A stretch of 64,000 nucleotides of DNA from Brachyspira suanatina (GCF_001049755.1 NZ_CVLB01000003.1:1-64000); one strand, 5' to 3'; shown: positions 43,459-54,031, numbered from the stretch's first letter. A program made the numbers and translations. The notes: generated by a model not told the origin, from the sequence alone.

Positions 43459-45516
43459 ATGAGTAATCAAGTTGCAGCAGATACATTTAGTTTAAATAAA
43501 ATAATAGATGAAGAAATGTATTTTAGTATACCAAATTATCAAAGAAACTATGTATGGAAAGAAGAGCAAATAAGAAAACTTTTAGAAGATATAGAAAATG
43601 CCATTATAAATAATAATAATGAATATTATATAGGTTCATTAATTGTATTTTATAGAAAAGATGACAATAGATATGACTTGGTAGACGGACAGCAGCGTTT
43701 TACTACAATATGCTTACTTTTAATTCAGATAAAAAAAATTATTGATAACAATGAATTTGTATTAAAGTTTTTAGATAAAAATAAAAAAGAAAGATTAATT
43801 TTTAGAGCTAGGAAATTTGCTAACCTTTTTAATGAAGAAAATCAAAACTCAGATTTTTATATAGCAAATAAAGAAATAAATCATTTTCTGAATAGGATTA
43901 ATTCTGATAAAAGCATAATAACATTAAATAGTTTTATAGAATATATTGCTAAAAATTTAACTTTTGTAATTAATAAAATGCCAAATAAAAATCAGATGTA
44001 TATAAATAAATTATTTGAAACATTTAATAATAGAGGTAGACAATTAAAACAGCATGAAATATTAAAATCTTATTTGCTGTCAAAAGTAAAAAATAGGAAT
44101 ATCTATTCTATAATATGGGAATCATGTTCCATAATGGATAACTATATTGAAAAAAATTTAAAAGATATATTAAAATTAGATAATAAAACACTGCAAACAT
44201 TAGTTAATGCTAATGACAGAGGAAAGGCTGATGAGAAAGATGTAGGCGTATCAGAAAATATTGAAGAATATTTGAAATCTATAATAAAGGAAACAGAAAA
44301 TCAAGATAATTTAAAAAGTAAAAGAGGACTTGATTTTTATGACATTTTAAATTTAAAAAGGAATTCTGATTTTGAAGATTTAGATAATCAATTTGAAAAT
44401 GATTTATATAATGATTCAGAAAGTAATTATGAAGCACCAAAGATAAGAAGTATAATAAGTTTTCCAATGCTTTTATTACATACTTTAAGAATTTTTTTAA
44501 TAGAAAATAAAATAGCAAAAACAGTAGATGTAAAAGAAAAAGAGCTCATCAATATATTCAAACATATTTTTGATGATGATAATATATCTAAAAAGACATC
44601 CTATTTTTTTAAGCTTTTATGGAAAATAAGAGTTCTATTTGATAAATATGTTATTAAATTTGTGTCAGATAATGAAGATGGAGAAGTATTATCTATATGT
44701 AATATTATTTATAGAAAAAATAGTAGGAGTATAGAAAGAAGGATAGATAAAAATAATAAAGCTTTATCTATGCTTCAAAGTATATTATACTACACTCAGG
44801 AATCAATAACGCAGTATTGGCTTACTCCTTTTTTATATCAATGTATAAAAATGAATGATGCAAATGAGTTATATGAATATTTAAAAAGAATGGATAATAT
44901 ATTAAATTTTTATGAAATTGAAACATCAAAAACTTTAAGTGAAAAAACTATTGAAATATCCGCTATTGATGATATATATAGTTATTACCATAACAATCCC
45001 GTAAATATAGTAGAGAAATTAGAAGCGGAATTACAAAATTTAAATTATTACGGATGCAGTAGGTATTGGTTTTATAAATTAGAATTTATTTTATGGTATA
45101 ATTATTATAATAATATAGATTCTAATATTTTTAATCAAAATGATGAAAATATTAATAAAAAAATAAAAGAGATATTAAATAAATTTAGAATTACTTCTAA
45201 AAATTCTATAGAACATGTATATCCTCAAAATGATACACAAGTATCAAACAATTATAAATGGTCTGATGAAACAAAAGAAGAATGTTTAAATAGTTTTGGA
45301 AATTTAGTTCTTATTAGTGGAAGTTTAAATTCAGAATTAAATAATAAATCATATAAATTTGCTATATTAGAAGATAAACTTGAAAAAGGAGATGTACAGT
45401 CATTAAAATCATTATTGATATTAAAAAACAATAAATGGGATGAAAATGCATGTAAGGAACATTTAAACAAAGTTATCGAATTATATAAAGAGTATTATGA
45501 AAAATATACAAAATGA
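43459..45516 (+). CDS. DUF262-DUF1524 (GmrSD-like) nuclease, second gene of the pair (685 aa)
   Basis: N-terminal DUF262: IPNYQRNYVW at 24-33, LVDGQQRFTT at 74-83, FNNRGRQL near 190. C-terminal DUF1524 HNH-like nuclease: IEHVYPQND with H586, then NSFGNLVLISGSLNSELNNK (landmark), the usual GNL...N...K arrangement. So this protein carries the cutting activity, while the upstream partner lacks it. In the GmrSD family the DUF262 part hydrolyses NTP to drive cleavage of glucosylated-cytosine DNA; a similar family member is SspE of phosphorothioate systems. The start overlaps nothing (one-base gap) and has AAGGACA upstream. Translation of the following YggU-like gene overlaps its end by four bases. 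Confidence 0.88.
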   Translation: MSNQVAADTFSLNKIIDEEMYFSIPNYQRNYVWKEEQIRKLLEDIENAIINNNNEYYIGSLIVFYRKDDNRYDLVDGQQRFTTICLLLIQIKKIIDNNEFVLKFLDKNKKERLIFRARKFANLFNEENQNSDFYIANKEINHFLNRINSDKSIITLNSFIEYIAKNLTFVINKMPNKNQMYINKLFETFNNRGRQLKQHEILKSYLLSKVKNRNIYSIIWESCSIMDNYIEKNLKDILKLDNKTLQTLVNANDRGKADEKDVGVSENIEEYLKSIIKETENQDNLKSKRGLDFYDILNLKRNSDFEDLDNQFENDLYNDSESNYEAPKIRSIISFPMLLLHTLRIFLIENKIAKTVDVKEKELINIFKHIFDDDNISKKTSYFFKLLWKIRVLFDKYVIKFVSDNEDGEVLSICNIIYRKNSRSIERRIDKNNKALSMLQSILYYTQESITQYWLTPFLYQCIKMNDANELYEYLKRMDNILNFYEIETSKTLSEKTIEISAIDDIYSYYHNNPVNIVEKLEAELQNLNYYGCSRYWFYKLEFILWYNYYNNIDSNIFNQNDENINKKIKEILNKFRITSKNSIEHVYPQNDTQVSNNYKWSDETKEECLNSFGNLVLISGSLNSELNNKSYKFAILEDKLEKGDVQSLKSLLILKNNKWDENACKEHLNKVIELYKEYYEKYTK

Positions 45517-45767
45517 TGAACATAGAAGTTAAAGTAACAGCGGGAGCTAAATCCAACAGTTTTAAATTTGAGAATGGGGCCTATTCCATTCGCATTATGG
45601 CTAAGGCTATAGACGGCAAAGCTAATAAGGCTATAATTGATTTTTTGGCTGATGAGCTTAATATCAAAAAAAGAGATATTGAAATATTAAAGGGTGAGAA
45701 AAACAGCAAAAAACTTATCTCTATTAATATCAATGATGATGATTTAAAAAAGTATTTTAATAAATAA
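45513..45767 (+). CDS. YggU/UPF0235 (DUF167) family protein (84 aa)
   Basis: Small widespread protein of unknown function with the DUF167 fold: VKVTAGAKSNSFKF, IRIMAKAIDGKANKAIIDFLA and the RDIEILKGEKNSKKLI segment. Length typical (80-100). The ATG overlaps the stop of the DUF1524 gene by four bases (ATGA), so it is cotranslated with the DUF262 pair, though the family normally sits beside cell-division genes. Either a chance insertion of the pair upstream of it, or a shared transcript. Confidence 0.88.
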   Translation: MMNIEVKVTAGAKSNSFKFENGAYSIRIMAKAIDGKANKAIIDFLADELNIKKRDIEILKGEKNSKKLISININDDDLKKYFNK

Positions 45768-45784
45768 AAAATTGCATTTTAATG

Positions 45785-45814
45785 TTGACATAATATACAT
45801 ATTCATTGTAAAAT
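45785..45814 (+). promoter_or_regulatory. Promoter of the large TPR gene
   Basis: TTGACA at 45785-45790 and TAAAAT at 45809-45814, spacer 18, 29 bases before the ATG. Confidence 0.55.
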
Positions 45815-45842
45815 AATTACAATAATTGTATACGGGGTTTTT

Positions 45843-48140
45843 ATGTACAATACAAAGATGGAAAATCTTTTAAATGAAGTTTCATACAGACTTAATAATG
45901 AAGATTATCATCAGACTCTTGAAATATTAGATGTTATATTAAAAAAAGTTCCTAAAAATTATAGAGCAAATCTATATAAAGGACAGGTATGCGTTGAGCT
46001 TAAAGAGTATGAAGATGCTGTAAGATATTTTGAAGAAGCTAAAAAAGTAGATATAAAAACTTTTAAATCTTATAATCTTCTTGGTATAAGTTATCATGCT
46101 ATAAAACAGTATGACAAAGCTATAGAATGTTTCAATGAAACTTTAAAAATCACCCCTAATTCTTTTAAAGCATATAATCTGCTTGGAATAAGTTATTTTG
46201 AAAAAAAAGATTATACTAATGCTATAGAAAATTTTAATAAAGCTATAGAAATTAATCCTAAATATGATAAGGCCTTTAATAATTTAGCTTTATTCTATTA
46301 TAAAAATAAAAAATATAATGAAGCAATAGAATTTTTTGAACATTCAAAATCTTTAGATGAAAGAGTTTTTAAAGCTTATGATATGCTTGGAATGAGCTAT
46401 TATAATATTAATAATTATGAAAAGGCAATAGAATGCTTTACTAAATTCCTTCAGTATAATGGTAAGTCATGCAAAATAGCTAATACTTTAGGAGCAGTAT
46501 ACTCATTCTTAAAAGATTATGATAATGCAATAAAATATTTCAATATAGCTATAGATATTAATCCTAAATATGCTAATGCTTATAATAATTTAGCTTTAGT
46601 TTATTTCAATAGAAAGATGTTCGATAAGGCGGCACTTTATTTTGATAAGGCTAAAAAATTAGATATTAATACTTTTACCGATTATAATAAATTAGGAATA
46701 AGCTATTATTCTAAAAAATATTATTATGAAGCTATAGAATGTTTTGAAAGAGTGATAGAAAAAAATCCAAATGCTTATAAGGCTTATAACTTTATAGGTA
46801 TATGCTACTCATCTAATGAAGAATATGATAAAGCTATAAACTACTTCAATAAATCTATAGAAATTAATGACAGATATTATAAGGCTTATAATAATTTGGC
46901 ACTAGCCTATTATAATTTAAAAGATTATAATAATGCAATAGAGAATTTCAATAAAGCAATAGATATCAATAATAATAATGCAGATTCATATAACGGAATA
47001 GGTTTATCATACTACAATTTAGGAGAAAAAGAAAAATCATTAATTTATTTAAACAGGGCATTAGAGCTTAATCCTTCTTACAGCAATTCTTACGAAATAT
47101 TATTTAATATATATTTTGATTTAGAAGAATATGATAATGCTTTGAGTATTGCAGATAGAATTATAGAAGCAAATCCTAATTCATTTAAACATTATGATAA
47201 ATTACTTTCAATATGTTTTGATAATAAAGATTATAATAAAGTTATAGAATATGCATTAAGAACTGATAAAAGAGATGATGATATTTATAATATGCTGGCT
47301 CAGTCATACTATAGAATAAAAGATTATGATAATGCCTCTATATATTATAATAAATTAATAGAAAATAAAAAATCATCTTTCGAGCTTTATAATAATTTGG
47401 CTGTTATATATTATTTGAAAAAAGATTATGATTCACTTATTGATACTTACAATAGATATATAGATAATTTCGATTTAAGAGAAGATAATTTTGCAAGCTA
47501 CAATATATTTTTATTATCATATACTTTATTGAAAGTAAATATAATAAAATATAATGACTTTTTAGACTTATTTGAAAAATCTTTAAATAAAACTATAGAG
47601 TTCCATAATATACATAATAATAATAATTATTGCACTCTATACAAAAATATTAATTATAATACAGACACTCTTAAATTATTATTAGATAAAAAAACAGAAA
47701 CAGAAAATATATTTAATATTTTAGAAAAAACTATGGAGGCTGGAAAACTAACAGCAATAAAACCTGTTATAGAACATTTTAATAATGATTTCGCTTCATT
47801 TAGTTCATCTATTAATAATTTAGATGATAATAATAGCATATGCATAGAGTATGAAGCTTCAGATTCAATTATAATTAAAACAAAAAATTATAGTGAAGCA
47901 GAGAATATTTATGGAAAAACGGCTAAGTTTATCACTAAAGAAGATAATATTCATTATGACACTTTACTTTCTATATTCAGCTATAATTCTGGAAATGATG
48001 ATTACAGAGCAATTTTAAATAACAATAACATAAAAATAAAAAGTATATACTTCCCTAAAAACTTTGATGATTCCAATATAGAAATTATAAGAAGAATAAT
48101 CAATGATGAAAGTATTAAACTATGCAAAGAAAATAATTAA
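45843..48140 (+). CDS. Large TPR-repeat protein (765 aa)
   Basis: About fifteen tetratricopeptide repeats fill residues 1-540 (LLGISYHAIKQYDKAIECFN, NLALAYYNLKDYNNAIENFNKAIDINN and so on), several nearly identical over 20-25 residues at protein level. Residues 560-765 form a separate C-terminal domain with alternating strands and helices (ICIEYEASDSIIIKTKN, YDTLLSIFSYNSGNDDYRAI), unrelated to known motifs. No signal peptide. Likely a cytoplasmic scaffold with an effector-like end; function unknown. Confidence 0.88.
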   Translation: MYNTKMENLLNEVSYRLNNEDYHQTLEILDVILKKVPKNYRANLYKGQVCVELKEYEDAVRYFEEAKKVDIKTFKSYNLLGISYHAIKQYDKAIECFNETLKITPNSFKAYNLLGISYFEKKDYTNAIENFNKAIEINPKYDKAFNNLALFYYKNKKYNEAIEFFEHSKSLDERVFKAYDMLGMSYYNINNYEKAIECFTKFLQYNGKSCKIANTLGAVYSFLKDYDNAIKYFNIAIDINPKYANAYNNLALVYFNRKMFDKAALYFDKAKKLDINTFTDYNKLGISYYSKKYYYEAIECFERVIEKNPNAYKAYNFIGICYSSNEEYDKAINYFNKSIEINDRYYKAYNNLALAYYNLKDYNNAIENFNKAIDINNNNADSYNGIGLSYYNLGEKEKSLIYLNRALELNPSYSNSYEILFNIYFDLEEYDNALSIADRIIEANPNSFKHYDKLLSICFDNKDYNKVIEYALRTDKRDDDIYNMLAQSYYRIKDYDNASIYYNKLIENKKSSFELYNNLAVIYYLKKDYDSLIDTYNRYIDNFDLREDNFASYNIFLLSYTLLKVNIIKYNDFLDLFEKSLNKTIEFHNIHNNNNYCTLYKNINYNTDTLKLLLDKKTETENIFNILEKTMEAGKLTAIKPVIEHFNNDFASFSSSINNLDDNNSICIEYEASDSIIIKTKNYSEAENIYGKTAKFITKEDNIHYDTLLSIFSYNSGNDDYRAILNNNNIKIKSIYFPKNFDDSNIEIIRRIINDESIKLCKENN

Positions 48141-48279
48141 TAATTGAAAATAAATTTATTTTCCCATAAAAATATATACACAAAATTATGTCTAAACGAT
48201 TGAAAAAAGTTTTTAATATGCTATAATCTGAATATATTAAAAAATAAAAAGGAAGTTATTTTTTAGGGATATAAATATT

Positions 48280-48951
48280 ATGGATGAAATGATTGAAACA
48301 AGCGGTGCTCTTTTGGAGAATGAAATTTCAGAAAAGAATTCTGAAAATAATGCAGATACTCAGGCGGTAAATACTGAAAATAAAAACGCTTTAGAGATAG
48401 ACGATTCTATACTTGCAAATGAAGAAGAACTTGAAAAGATTATGGAAGCTATCATATATGTTGAGGGCAATGTTCCAATAAGCAGATTAAGAACACTCTT
48501 CAAATGCGAAAATTCTGATATAAGAACTCATATAGAAAATATTAATAATAGATACAGAAATGCTAAAAGTGCTATAGAGATACTTGAAGTAGGAGATTCT
48601 ATACTTATGACTATAATACCTTCTACATTCGGTACTTTATCAGCAATATATGACAAAAAAAGAAAGAAAAAAATATCAAAAGCAATGCTTCAGACTCTTT
48701 CTATAATAGCATATAAACAGCCTTTAACTAAAGCTGAGATTGATGATATAAGACAAAGCGACAGCGGTTATCATTTAAGAGCTTTAATGGAAGATGGTTT
48801 CATTGCTTGGAAAGGAAGAAAGGATTATTTAGATAAAAGACAAACTTATGGTACTACTGATAAATTCTTAATGCATTTTGGTATAAATAGTTTAGATGAT
48901 CTTCCAAAATTAAGAGAGCTTAAAGATTTGGAATTCAATAAAGATGAATAA
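48280..48951 (+). CDS. scpB: Segregation and condensation protein B, ScpB (223 aa)
   Basis: Part of the SMC-ScpA-ScpB chromosome condensation complex. ScpB landmarks are EKIMEAIIYVEGNVPISRLR at the first winged helix, AMLQTLSIIAYKQPLTKAEID at the second, and RGYHLRAL-like SDSGYHLRALMEDGFI with GRKDYLDKRQTYGTTDKFL. The first 45 residues are an acidic, low-complexity extension not found in compact ScpB proteins. The usual partner scpA is not adjacent here. A terminator follows at 48998. Confidence 0.93.
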   Translation: MDEMIETSGALLENEISEKNSENNADTQAVNTENKNALEIDDSILANEEELEKIMEAIIYVEGNVPISRLRTLFKCENSDIRTHIENINNRYRNAKSAIEILEVGDSILMTIIPSTFGTLSAIYDKKRKKKISKAMLQTLSIIAYKQPLTKAEIDDIRQSDSGYHLRALMEDGFIAWKGRKDYLDKRQTYGTTDKFLMHFGINSLDDLPKLRELKDLEFNKDE

Positions 48952-48997
48952 TCAATAAAATAGAAAATAATTGAGAATAAAATATTAATAAATGATT

Positions 48998-49030
48998 AGG
49001 CTTTGCTTTATAAGAGTGAAGCCTTTATTT
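48998..49030 (+). terminator. Probable terminator of scpB
   Basis: AGGCTT (48998-49003) and AAGCCT (49019-49024), with partial pairing inside, followed by TTTATTTTTG. Confidence 0.6.
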
Positions 49031-49054
49031 TTGTATTTTTTAATAAAATTTATT

Positions 49055-49270
49055 CAACGCACGATGAGCTGATTTTTATTTATCATTAATATTATAATTC
49101 AAATATATCTTATATTTAAAATATTATTCTGAGTGCGGTAAGTACACTATAAATTAAAAAAATACTGGGTGGGAAGATATAAATCTAATTAAGCAACAAG
49201 AAAATATAAAGTAAAAATTACAAATTAAAGTTATAAGCCTATAGGGCGGAAAATGTAATTAAAAATTTAA
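49055..49270. repeat. Dispersed intergenic repeats, copy D
   Basis: 49055-49141 is the short inverted-repeat element: AACGCACGATGAGC near 49056 facing CTGAGTGCGGTAA near 49129. 49164-49270 is a diverged copy of the G-rich element, starting ACTGGGTGGGAAG and ending AGGGCGGAAAATGTAATT. No coding frame. Confidence 0.5.
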
Positions 49271-49299
49271 ATACACTGTCAATTAAAAAATTTTATATA

Positions 49300-50046
49300 C
49301 TAATCATTATTTCTGCCAAAAGATACACCTATATAAAACATAAATGATAAAGAAGATAATTGATAATTCTTTATTAAAGTTTTATCAATTATTTTTATAT
49401 TATCAGTATTATAGGGCATTGAAAAATCATAAAGTATATAAGCTCCGTATAAAAAAGCTAATTTTTCGGTGATATAAGAAAGTCCGTCAAAGTTTATTTT
49501 TACATAAGGAGATACAGGAACTTTATATATTGTTTTTATAGTATCAAAATTCCAACTTTTTTTATCCTGATACATTAAAGAGCCTTCAAAAAATCCTTCT
49601 TTTTTATCTTTATCAATTTGAGCATATAAAGGTATTTTTATTCCAGCACCTATTCCTAATGAAAAATTATTAAAATTGATTTTAGGATTAAAGCCAATTA
49701 AAATATTATGAAATGTTAAAGTTTCTGTAACTTTAAAATAATTATATGAATCAGCATAAGGATATTCATAAGTTATAATATTAGCATTTAAATAATATCC
49801 CAATTCAAAAAGAAAACTTATAGAGCTTATAGATATATTTTTATTCAATACCAAATTATAACCAAGCTGAGTAATTACTCCAAACTCTCCTCCCAAATTT
49901 CCTTTTATACTTTCATAAGTATGACTAGAACGATTTAATGTTATAGACGCAAAACTCCCATTGATACCAAAAGGGATAAATGCATTTACTTCAAATTTAG
50001 CAAATAAAGTTATATTCACAATTAAAAAAATAATTACTGCTTTCAT
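49300..50046 (-). CDS. Outer-membrane beta-barrel-like protein, Brachyspira paralogue family (248 aa)
   Basis: A 16-residue signal peptide (MKAVIIFLIVNITLFA), then alternating strand-like segments starting KFEVNAFIPFGINGSFASI, a LGIGAGIKIPLYA segment mid-way, a PVSPYVKINFDGLSYI segment near 180 and the tail SFMFYIGVSFGRNND. The same layout (FxxFIPxG start, GxGxKxPxG middle, GVSFG end) recurs in three genes at 61495-63914 and a partial one at the right edge. An outer-membrane barrel of unknown function is the best reading. The lipoprotein gene at 50233 lies upstream in the same direction. Confidence 0.7.
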   Translation of the reverse strand: MKAVIIFLIVNITLFAKFEVNAFIPFGINGSFASITLNRSSHTYESIKGNLGGEFGVITQLGYNLVLNKNISISSISFLFELGYYLNANIITYEYPYADSYNYFKVTETLTFHNILIGFNPKINFNNFSLGIGAGIKIPLYAQIDKDKKEGFFEGSLMYQDKKSWNFDTIKTIYKVPVSPYVKINFDGLSYITEKLAFLYGAYILYDFSMPYNTDNIKIIDKTLIKNYQLSSLSFMFYIGVSFGRNND

Positions 50047-50051
50047 ATTAT

Positions 50052-50183
50052 TGTTAAATAAAAATTGTTCGCTTAAAATCTATAGTAAATAAATTTCTAT
50101 AAGCCTATAATTTTATAGTTATTGCTAATAAAAATTGTTCACTTATAACCATATGGCATTCGAGGCTAACAATTTTTATTTAA
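50052..50183. repeat. Three copies of an AATAAAAATTGTT word forming a terminator-like hairpin
   Basis: AATAAAAATTGTTCGCTTA begins at 50053 and AATAAAAATTGTTCACTTA at 50127, direct repeats. AACAATTTTTATT at 50168-50180 is the exact complement and pairs with 50127-50139 (13 bp perfect). On the minus strand the hairpin lies 50 bases after the stop of the lipoprotein gene and may end its transcript, although the stem itself is A+T-rich. Confidence 0.55.
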
Positions 50184-50232
50184 TCCTCCTTAATTATTTA
50201 ATTTAAAAAATTATTCTGCATCTTTATCAAAA

Positions 50233-50802
50233 TTAATAAACTGGTATTATACCATTTGCCTGAAGCGAAGAATATATAAGTATTGTAAGGATAACAACTT
50301 TATAATTATAATTTTCTTTATCTGATAAATAGCTGTAAGTTTTAATGCTGTTCATTAAGCTGTCTAAATCTGTTCCCAAATCTATTATTACAGTATTACT
50401 TCCATTAACTTGTTTGTCAAAAGTTAATGTTAATTGACTACCGTTTATACTTACATTATTAATTCTAAAATTACCTGTTAACCAAATATCTCTATAAGAA
50501 GCATAAAGTATATAGTCTATATTTTTATAATCATTTCCGTTAAAATTTATAGTAAATAGATCATTTTTTATATATAAATCGTATGATGTACTAGTACCCA
50601 ATTCTAAACACCATATATTTGTAAAATCATCGGAAAAATCTTTTAATTTAAATTGCATTGTAGAAGTTACATTTTGGGAAATATATCCATTTTCTACATA
50701 CTGAACTTCAACATCTCTTTCATTAGAGTCTAGTATTTTTACATTACTGCAAGAAGTCATAAAGAGCATTAAAAAAGCTATTAATAATATATTTTTAATC
50801 AT
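50233..50802 (-). CDS. Putative lipoprotein (189 aa)
   Basis: MIKNILLIAFLMLFMTSCS is a lipoprotein signal with lipobox MTSC (Cys18). The mature part is beta-rich (VEVQYVENGYISQNV, LKDFSDDFTNIWCLELG) without a known domain. Its first 75 coding bases are nearly identical to the start of the small gene at 61267, so the signal-peptide segment has been copied. The barrel gene at 49300 follows downstream. Confidence 0.75.
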   Translation of the reverse strand: MIKNILLIAFLMLFMTSCSNVKILDSNERDVEVQYVENGYISQNVTSTMQFKLKDFSDDFTNIWCLELGTSTSYDLYIKNDLFTINFNGNDYKNIDYILYASYRDIWLTGNFRINNVSINGSQLTLTFDKQVNGSNTVIIDLGTDLDSLMNSIKTYSYLSDKENYNYKVVILTILIYSSLQANGIIPVY

Positions 50803-51101
50803 AAAAAACCTTAAAATATATATTTTTTTATATTATAAAATAATAAAATACTGACATTATGTAATTTATATACTATTTCAGCAAATAATGCAAAATAAAT
50901 GAATATAATAAAAAAGATATTATTAATATAATTTTTTGCTAGTATAAATAGTATTATAAACCAAACTTACTATAAAAGTTTTTTAATTATTAGTTTAATT
51001 ATATAAAAATAACTTATTAAAATATACCTTTACAATATACTATTTTTAATATATCATCTTTAGTAATTATAAAACAATCAATAAAATAGAGAGAAATCCT
51101 A

Positions 51102-52955
51102 ATGAATAATAATAAATACGATGTTATAGTAGTAGGTGCAGGACATGCCGGAATAGAAGCAGCACTATCATCTGCAAGACTAGGAATGAAAACTCTAATT
51201 ATATCTATTAATTTGGATACTATAGGACAAATGTCATGCAATCCTTCCATAGGAGGAGTAGCTAAGGGTACAATAGTTAAAGAGATTGATGCACTCGGCG
51301 GAGAGATGGGAATTTTAATAGATAAAACTATGATGCAGTTTAGAATGCTTAACAGAAGTAAAGGTAAAGCTGTATGGGCACCAAGAGCTCAAGCAGATAA
51401 ATATGCATATAAAGAAGAAGCAGCTAAAACATTATATGCACAAAATAATCTCACACTTCATCAAGATATAGTAACAGAAATAATTACAGAAAATAATGTA
51501 CTTAAAGGTATTAGAACAGAAAGAGGCAGAGAGTATGAATGCCAAGCAGTTATACTAACAACAGGAACATTTTTAAACGGACTTATTCATATAGGTCAAT
51601 ATCAAAAACAAGCTGGAAGAATCGGAGAGCTGCCTGCAATAGGATTATCTGATAGTTTAAGAAGTTTAGGACTTGAGGTTGGAAGATTAAAAACAGGAAC
51701 ACCAGCAAGAGTTGATTATTATTCTATTAACTTTGATATATTAGAAATGCAGAAAGGTGATGATGAAATAACACCATTCTCTTTTTTAGATGAAAGAATT
51801 GATATAATTCAGGAGCCTTGCTATATAACTTATACAGACGCAAATATTCATAAAATCATTCAGGATAATATACATTTGTCTCCAATGTACAGCGGAGTTA
51901 TAACAGGTATAGGTCCAAGATACTGCCCAAGCATTGAGGATAAGGTTGTAAGATTTGCAGATAAACCAAGACATCAATTACATTTAGAGAGAGAAAGCTA
52001 CAGAACTAATGAAGTTTATATAAACGGATTTTCTTCAAGTTTGCCGGAAGAAGTACAAATAAAAATGATAAGATCATTGAAAGGACTTGAGGAAGTAAGA
52101 ATATTAAAACCAGCTTATGCAGTAGAATATGATTATGTGAACCCTATAGAATTAAAGCCTACACTTGAAACTAAAAAAATAGAAGGCTTATTTCTAGCAG
52201 GACAAATTAACGGCACAAGCGGATACGAAGAAGCTGCATGTCAGGGACTTATGGCAGGAATAAATGCAAGTTTAAAAATTAAAAAAGAAGCTCCATTAAT
52301 ATTAAAAAGAAGCGACGGATATATAGGCGTTTTAATCGATGATTTAACAACTAAAGGAACTAAAGAGCCTCATAGAATGTTCACTTCACAGGCAGAACAT
52401 AGAATGCTTTTAAGACAAGATAATGCCGATGAAAGATTAACAGAACTTTCTTATAATATAGGGCTTGCAAGCAAAGAAAGACTAGACAAGGTAAGAGATA
52501 AAAAACAGAAAACTCAAATACTTGTGGAATATTTAAATAAACGCACGCTCACACAAAAGGAAACAGAAGATTTAGGATTCACAAAAGAGGCTAAAGAGTA
52601 CCGTACTATGAGTTTGGCCTCTATAATAAAGCGTCCTGAATGCGGTATTGAAATGCTTAAACATTTAATAGACGGCGATTATAATAAAAATGTTTTGGAG
52701 AATGCAGAAATTGCTATTAAATATGAAGGCTATATTGCAAGATATTTAAATGAAATAAAAGACATTGAAAAATACGAAAACATGCTTATACCTGAAGATT
52801 TTGACTACTCTACTTTAAAAAGCGTTAAGATTGATGCTATTAATAAATTGAAACAGTACAAGCCTTATAATATATCACAGGCTTTGAGAATACCTGAAGT
52901 AGATAAATCAGTTGTGCATATACTAATACTTGCACTTACTAATAAGAAAAAATAA
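51102..52955 (+). CDS. mnmG: tRNA uridine-5-carboxymethylaminomethyl modification enzyme MnmG (617 aa)
   Basis: FAD-dependent GidA/MnmG, which with MnmE modifies U34 of several tRNAs. FAD motif GAGHAG at 12-17; conserved [12 protein letters not shown] near 47-58, [57 protein letters not shown] and [16 protein letters not shown]; the C-terminal helical domain ends [20 protein letters not shown]. Length is typical. Its usual partner mnmE is not in the window. Monocistronic, with a decayed gene downstream. Confidence 0.97.
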   Translation: MNNNKYDVIVVGAGHAGIEAALSSARLGMKTLIISINLDTIGQMSCNPSIGGVAKGTIVKEIDALGGEMGILIDKTMMQFRMLNRSKGKAVWAPRAQADKYAYKEEAAKTLYAQNNLTLHQDIVTEIITENNVLKGIRTERGREYECQAVILTTGTFLNGLIHIGQYQKQAGRIGELPAIGLSDSLRSLGLEVGRLKTGTPARVDYYSINFDILEMQKGDDEITPFSFLDERIDIIQEPCYITYTDANIHKIIQDNIHLSPMYSGVITGIGPRYCPSIEDKVVRFADKPRHQLHLERESYRTNEVYINGFSSSLPEEVQIKMIRSLKGLEEVRILKPAYAVEYDYVNPIELKPTLETKKIEGLFLAGQINGTSGYEEAACQGLMAGINASLKIKKEAPLILKRSDGYIGVLIDDLTTKGTKEPHRMFTSQAEHRMLLRQDNADERLTELSYNIGLASKERLDKVRDKKQKTQILVEYLNKRTLTQKETEDLGFTKEAKEYRTMSLASIIKRPECGIEMLKHLIDGDYNKNVLENAEIAIKYEGYIARYLNEIKDIEKYENMLIPEDFDYSTLKSVKIDAINKLKQYKPYNISQALRIPEVDKSVVHILILALTNKKK

Positions 52956-53079
52956 TTTATTATATTGTCATGCTATTTTATTAATTATGAAAACATGTAT
53001 ATTATACTAAATAAATATATATTGAAAAATTTAATATTGTTATTACTATTTTCATGATTTTTTATATAGTAAAATATAA

Positions 53080-53831
53080 TTATAAAGAACAATTACGAGA
53101 AAAACTTATATATTTTTATTCATTATTTTCATGTTCATTGTTTCATACAGTAATAAAATAATTAATTTCAATGTAAATAATTTTAACACTGGAAAAGTAA
53201 TATATGTTTGGCTTAATGAATGTCTTTTAGAATCTACATCTCATATATTTTCTAAATAGATTAGCGATTCAATACTTAAATCACTAAAATCAAGTTCAAT
53301 ATTATTCTTTATACTCTTGGTAGTTTAAATATCAAATAGGATGTAGTGATAGTAATATATTTGTAAGACCTATGGATTAGGCAAGTTATACACCTGTATT
53401 AATGTTTATGAAATAGATTTATACTAAAACAGGAGAAAACTTTAATATTTATAAAGAAATAGCACATTCTGATTCTTCATTAAAAAGTGAACAAAGACTT
53501 ATGAATATTTTATCAAAATATGGTTTTGGAAATGATATGAATACTGTTTTGCTTGATTGGATAGAAGGAGTAAATAAATGTGAAGTTCAATGAATAACGA
53601 TAGCCTTATAGATCCAACTGATCGAAACTTTAATATTAATTGAAAATACCTTTATTGCCTAAGTCATTAGTAGTTTATAGCACTGCTAATAATAATGCAA
53701 GAGTGATTGCTTCAGCAGCATAGATTGTAGATCTTACTTTAAATAAAGCTACTAACTTTAACTCTTCTATTAAATATCAAAGGTATAGTTTAACATACAG
53801 AACATTTCATATAGATAAAGTAATTGATTAA
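53080..53831 (+). pseudogene. Decayed gene after mnmG
   Basis: A 1,080-base gap without a long frame still shows coding texture on the plus strand, split by stops and frame changes. Pieces include INFNVNNFNTGKVIYVWLNE (from about 53160), YKEIAHSDSSLKSEQRL and YGFGNDMNTVLLDWIEGVNK (about 53450-53580), and LTYRTFHIDKVID ending at 53829-53831. At least six stop codons interrupt it. The parts read like a secreted or surface protein, but I cannot name the family. Confidence 0.55.
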
Positions 53832-53951
53832 TGAGATATATACATAATAAAAAATAAAATCGAATTGTTATTATAAATGGCAGTCTGATTTTTTATAGTA
53901 AAAAAATAATATAATAATTAAAATTTTATTAATTAACATAATATTTTTTAA

Positions 53952-53980
53952 TTGACAAAACCTTATATATATAATAGTAT
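53952..53980 (+). promoter_or_regulatory. Promoter of mraY
   Basis: TTGACA at 53952-53957 and TAGTAT at 53975-53980 with a 17-base spacer, about 50 bases before the ATG. Confidence 0.55.
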
Positions 53981-54031
53981 ATTTAAAATAAATATTTAAC
54001 TTTTTTAATTATATAAAGGTTGTAAATAATT

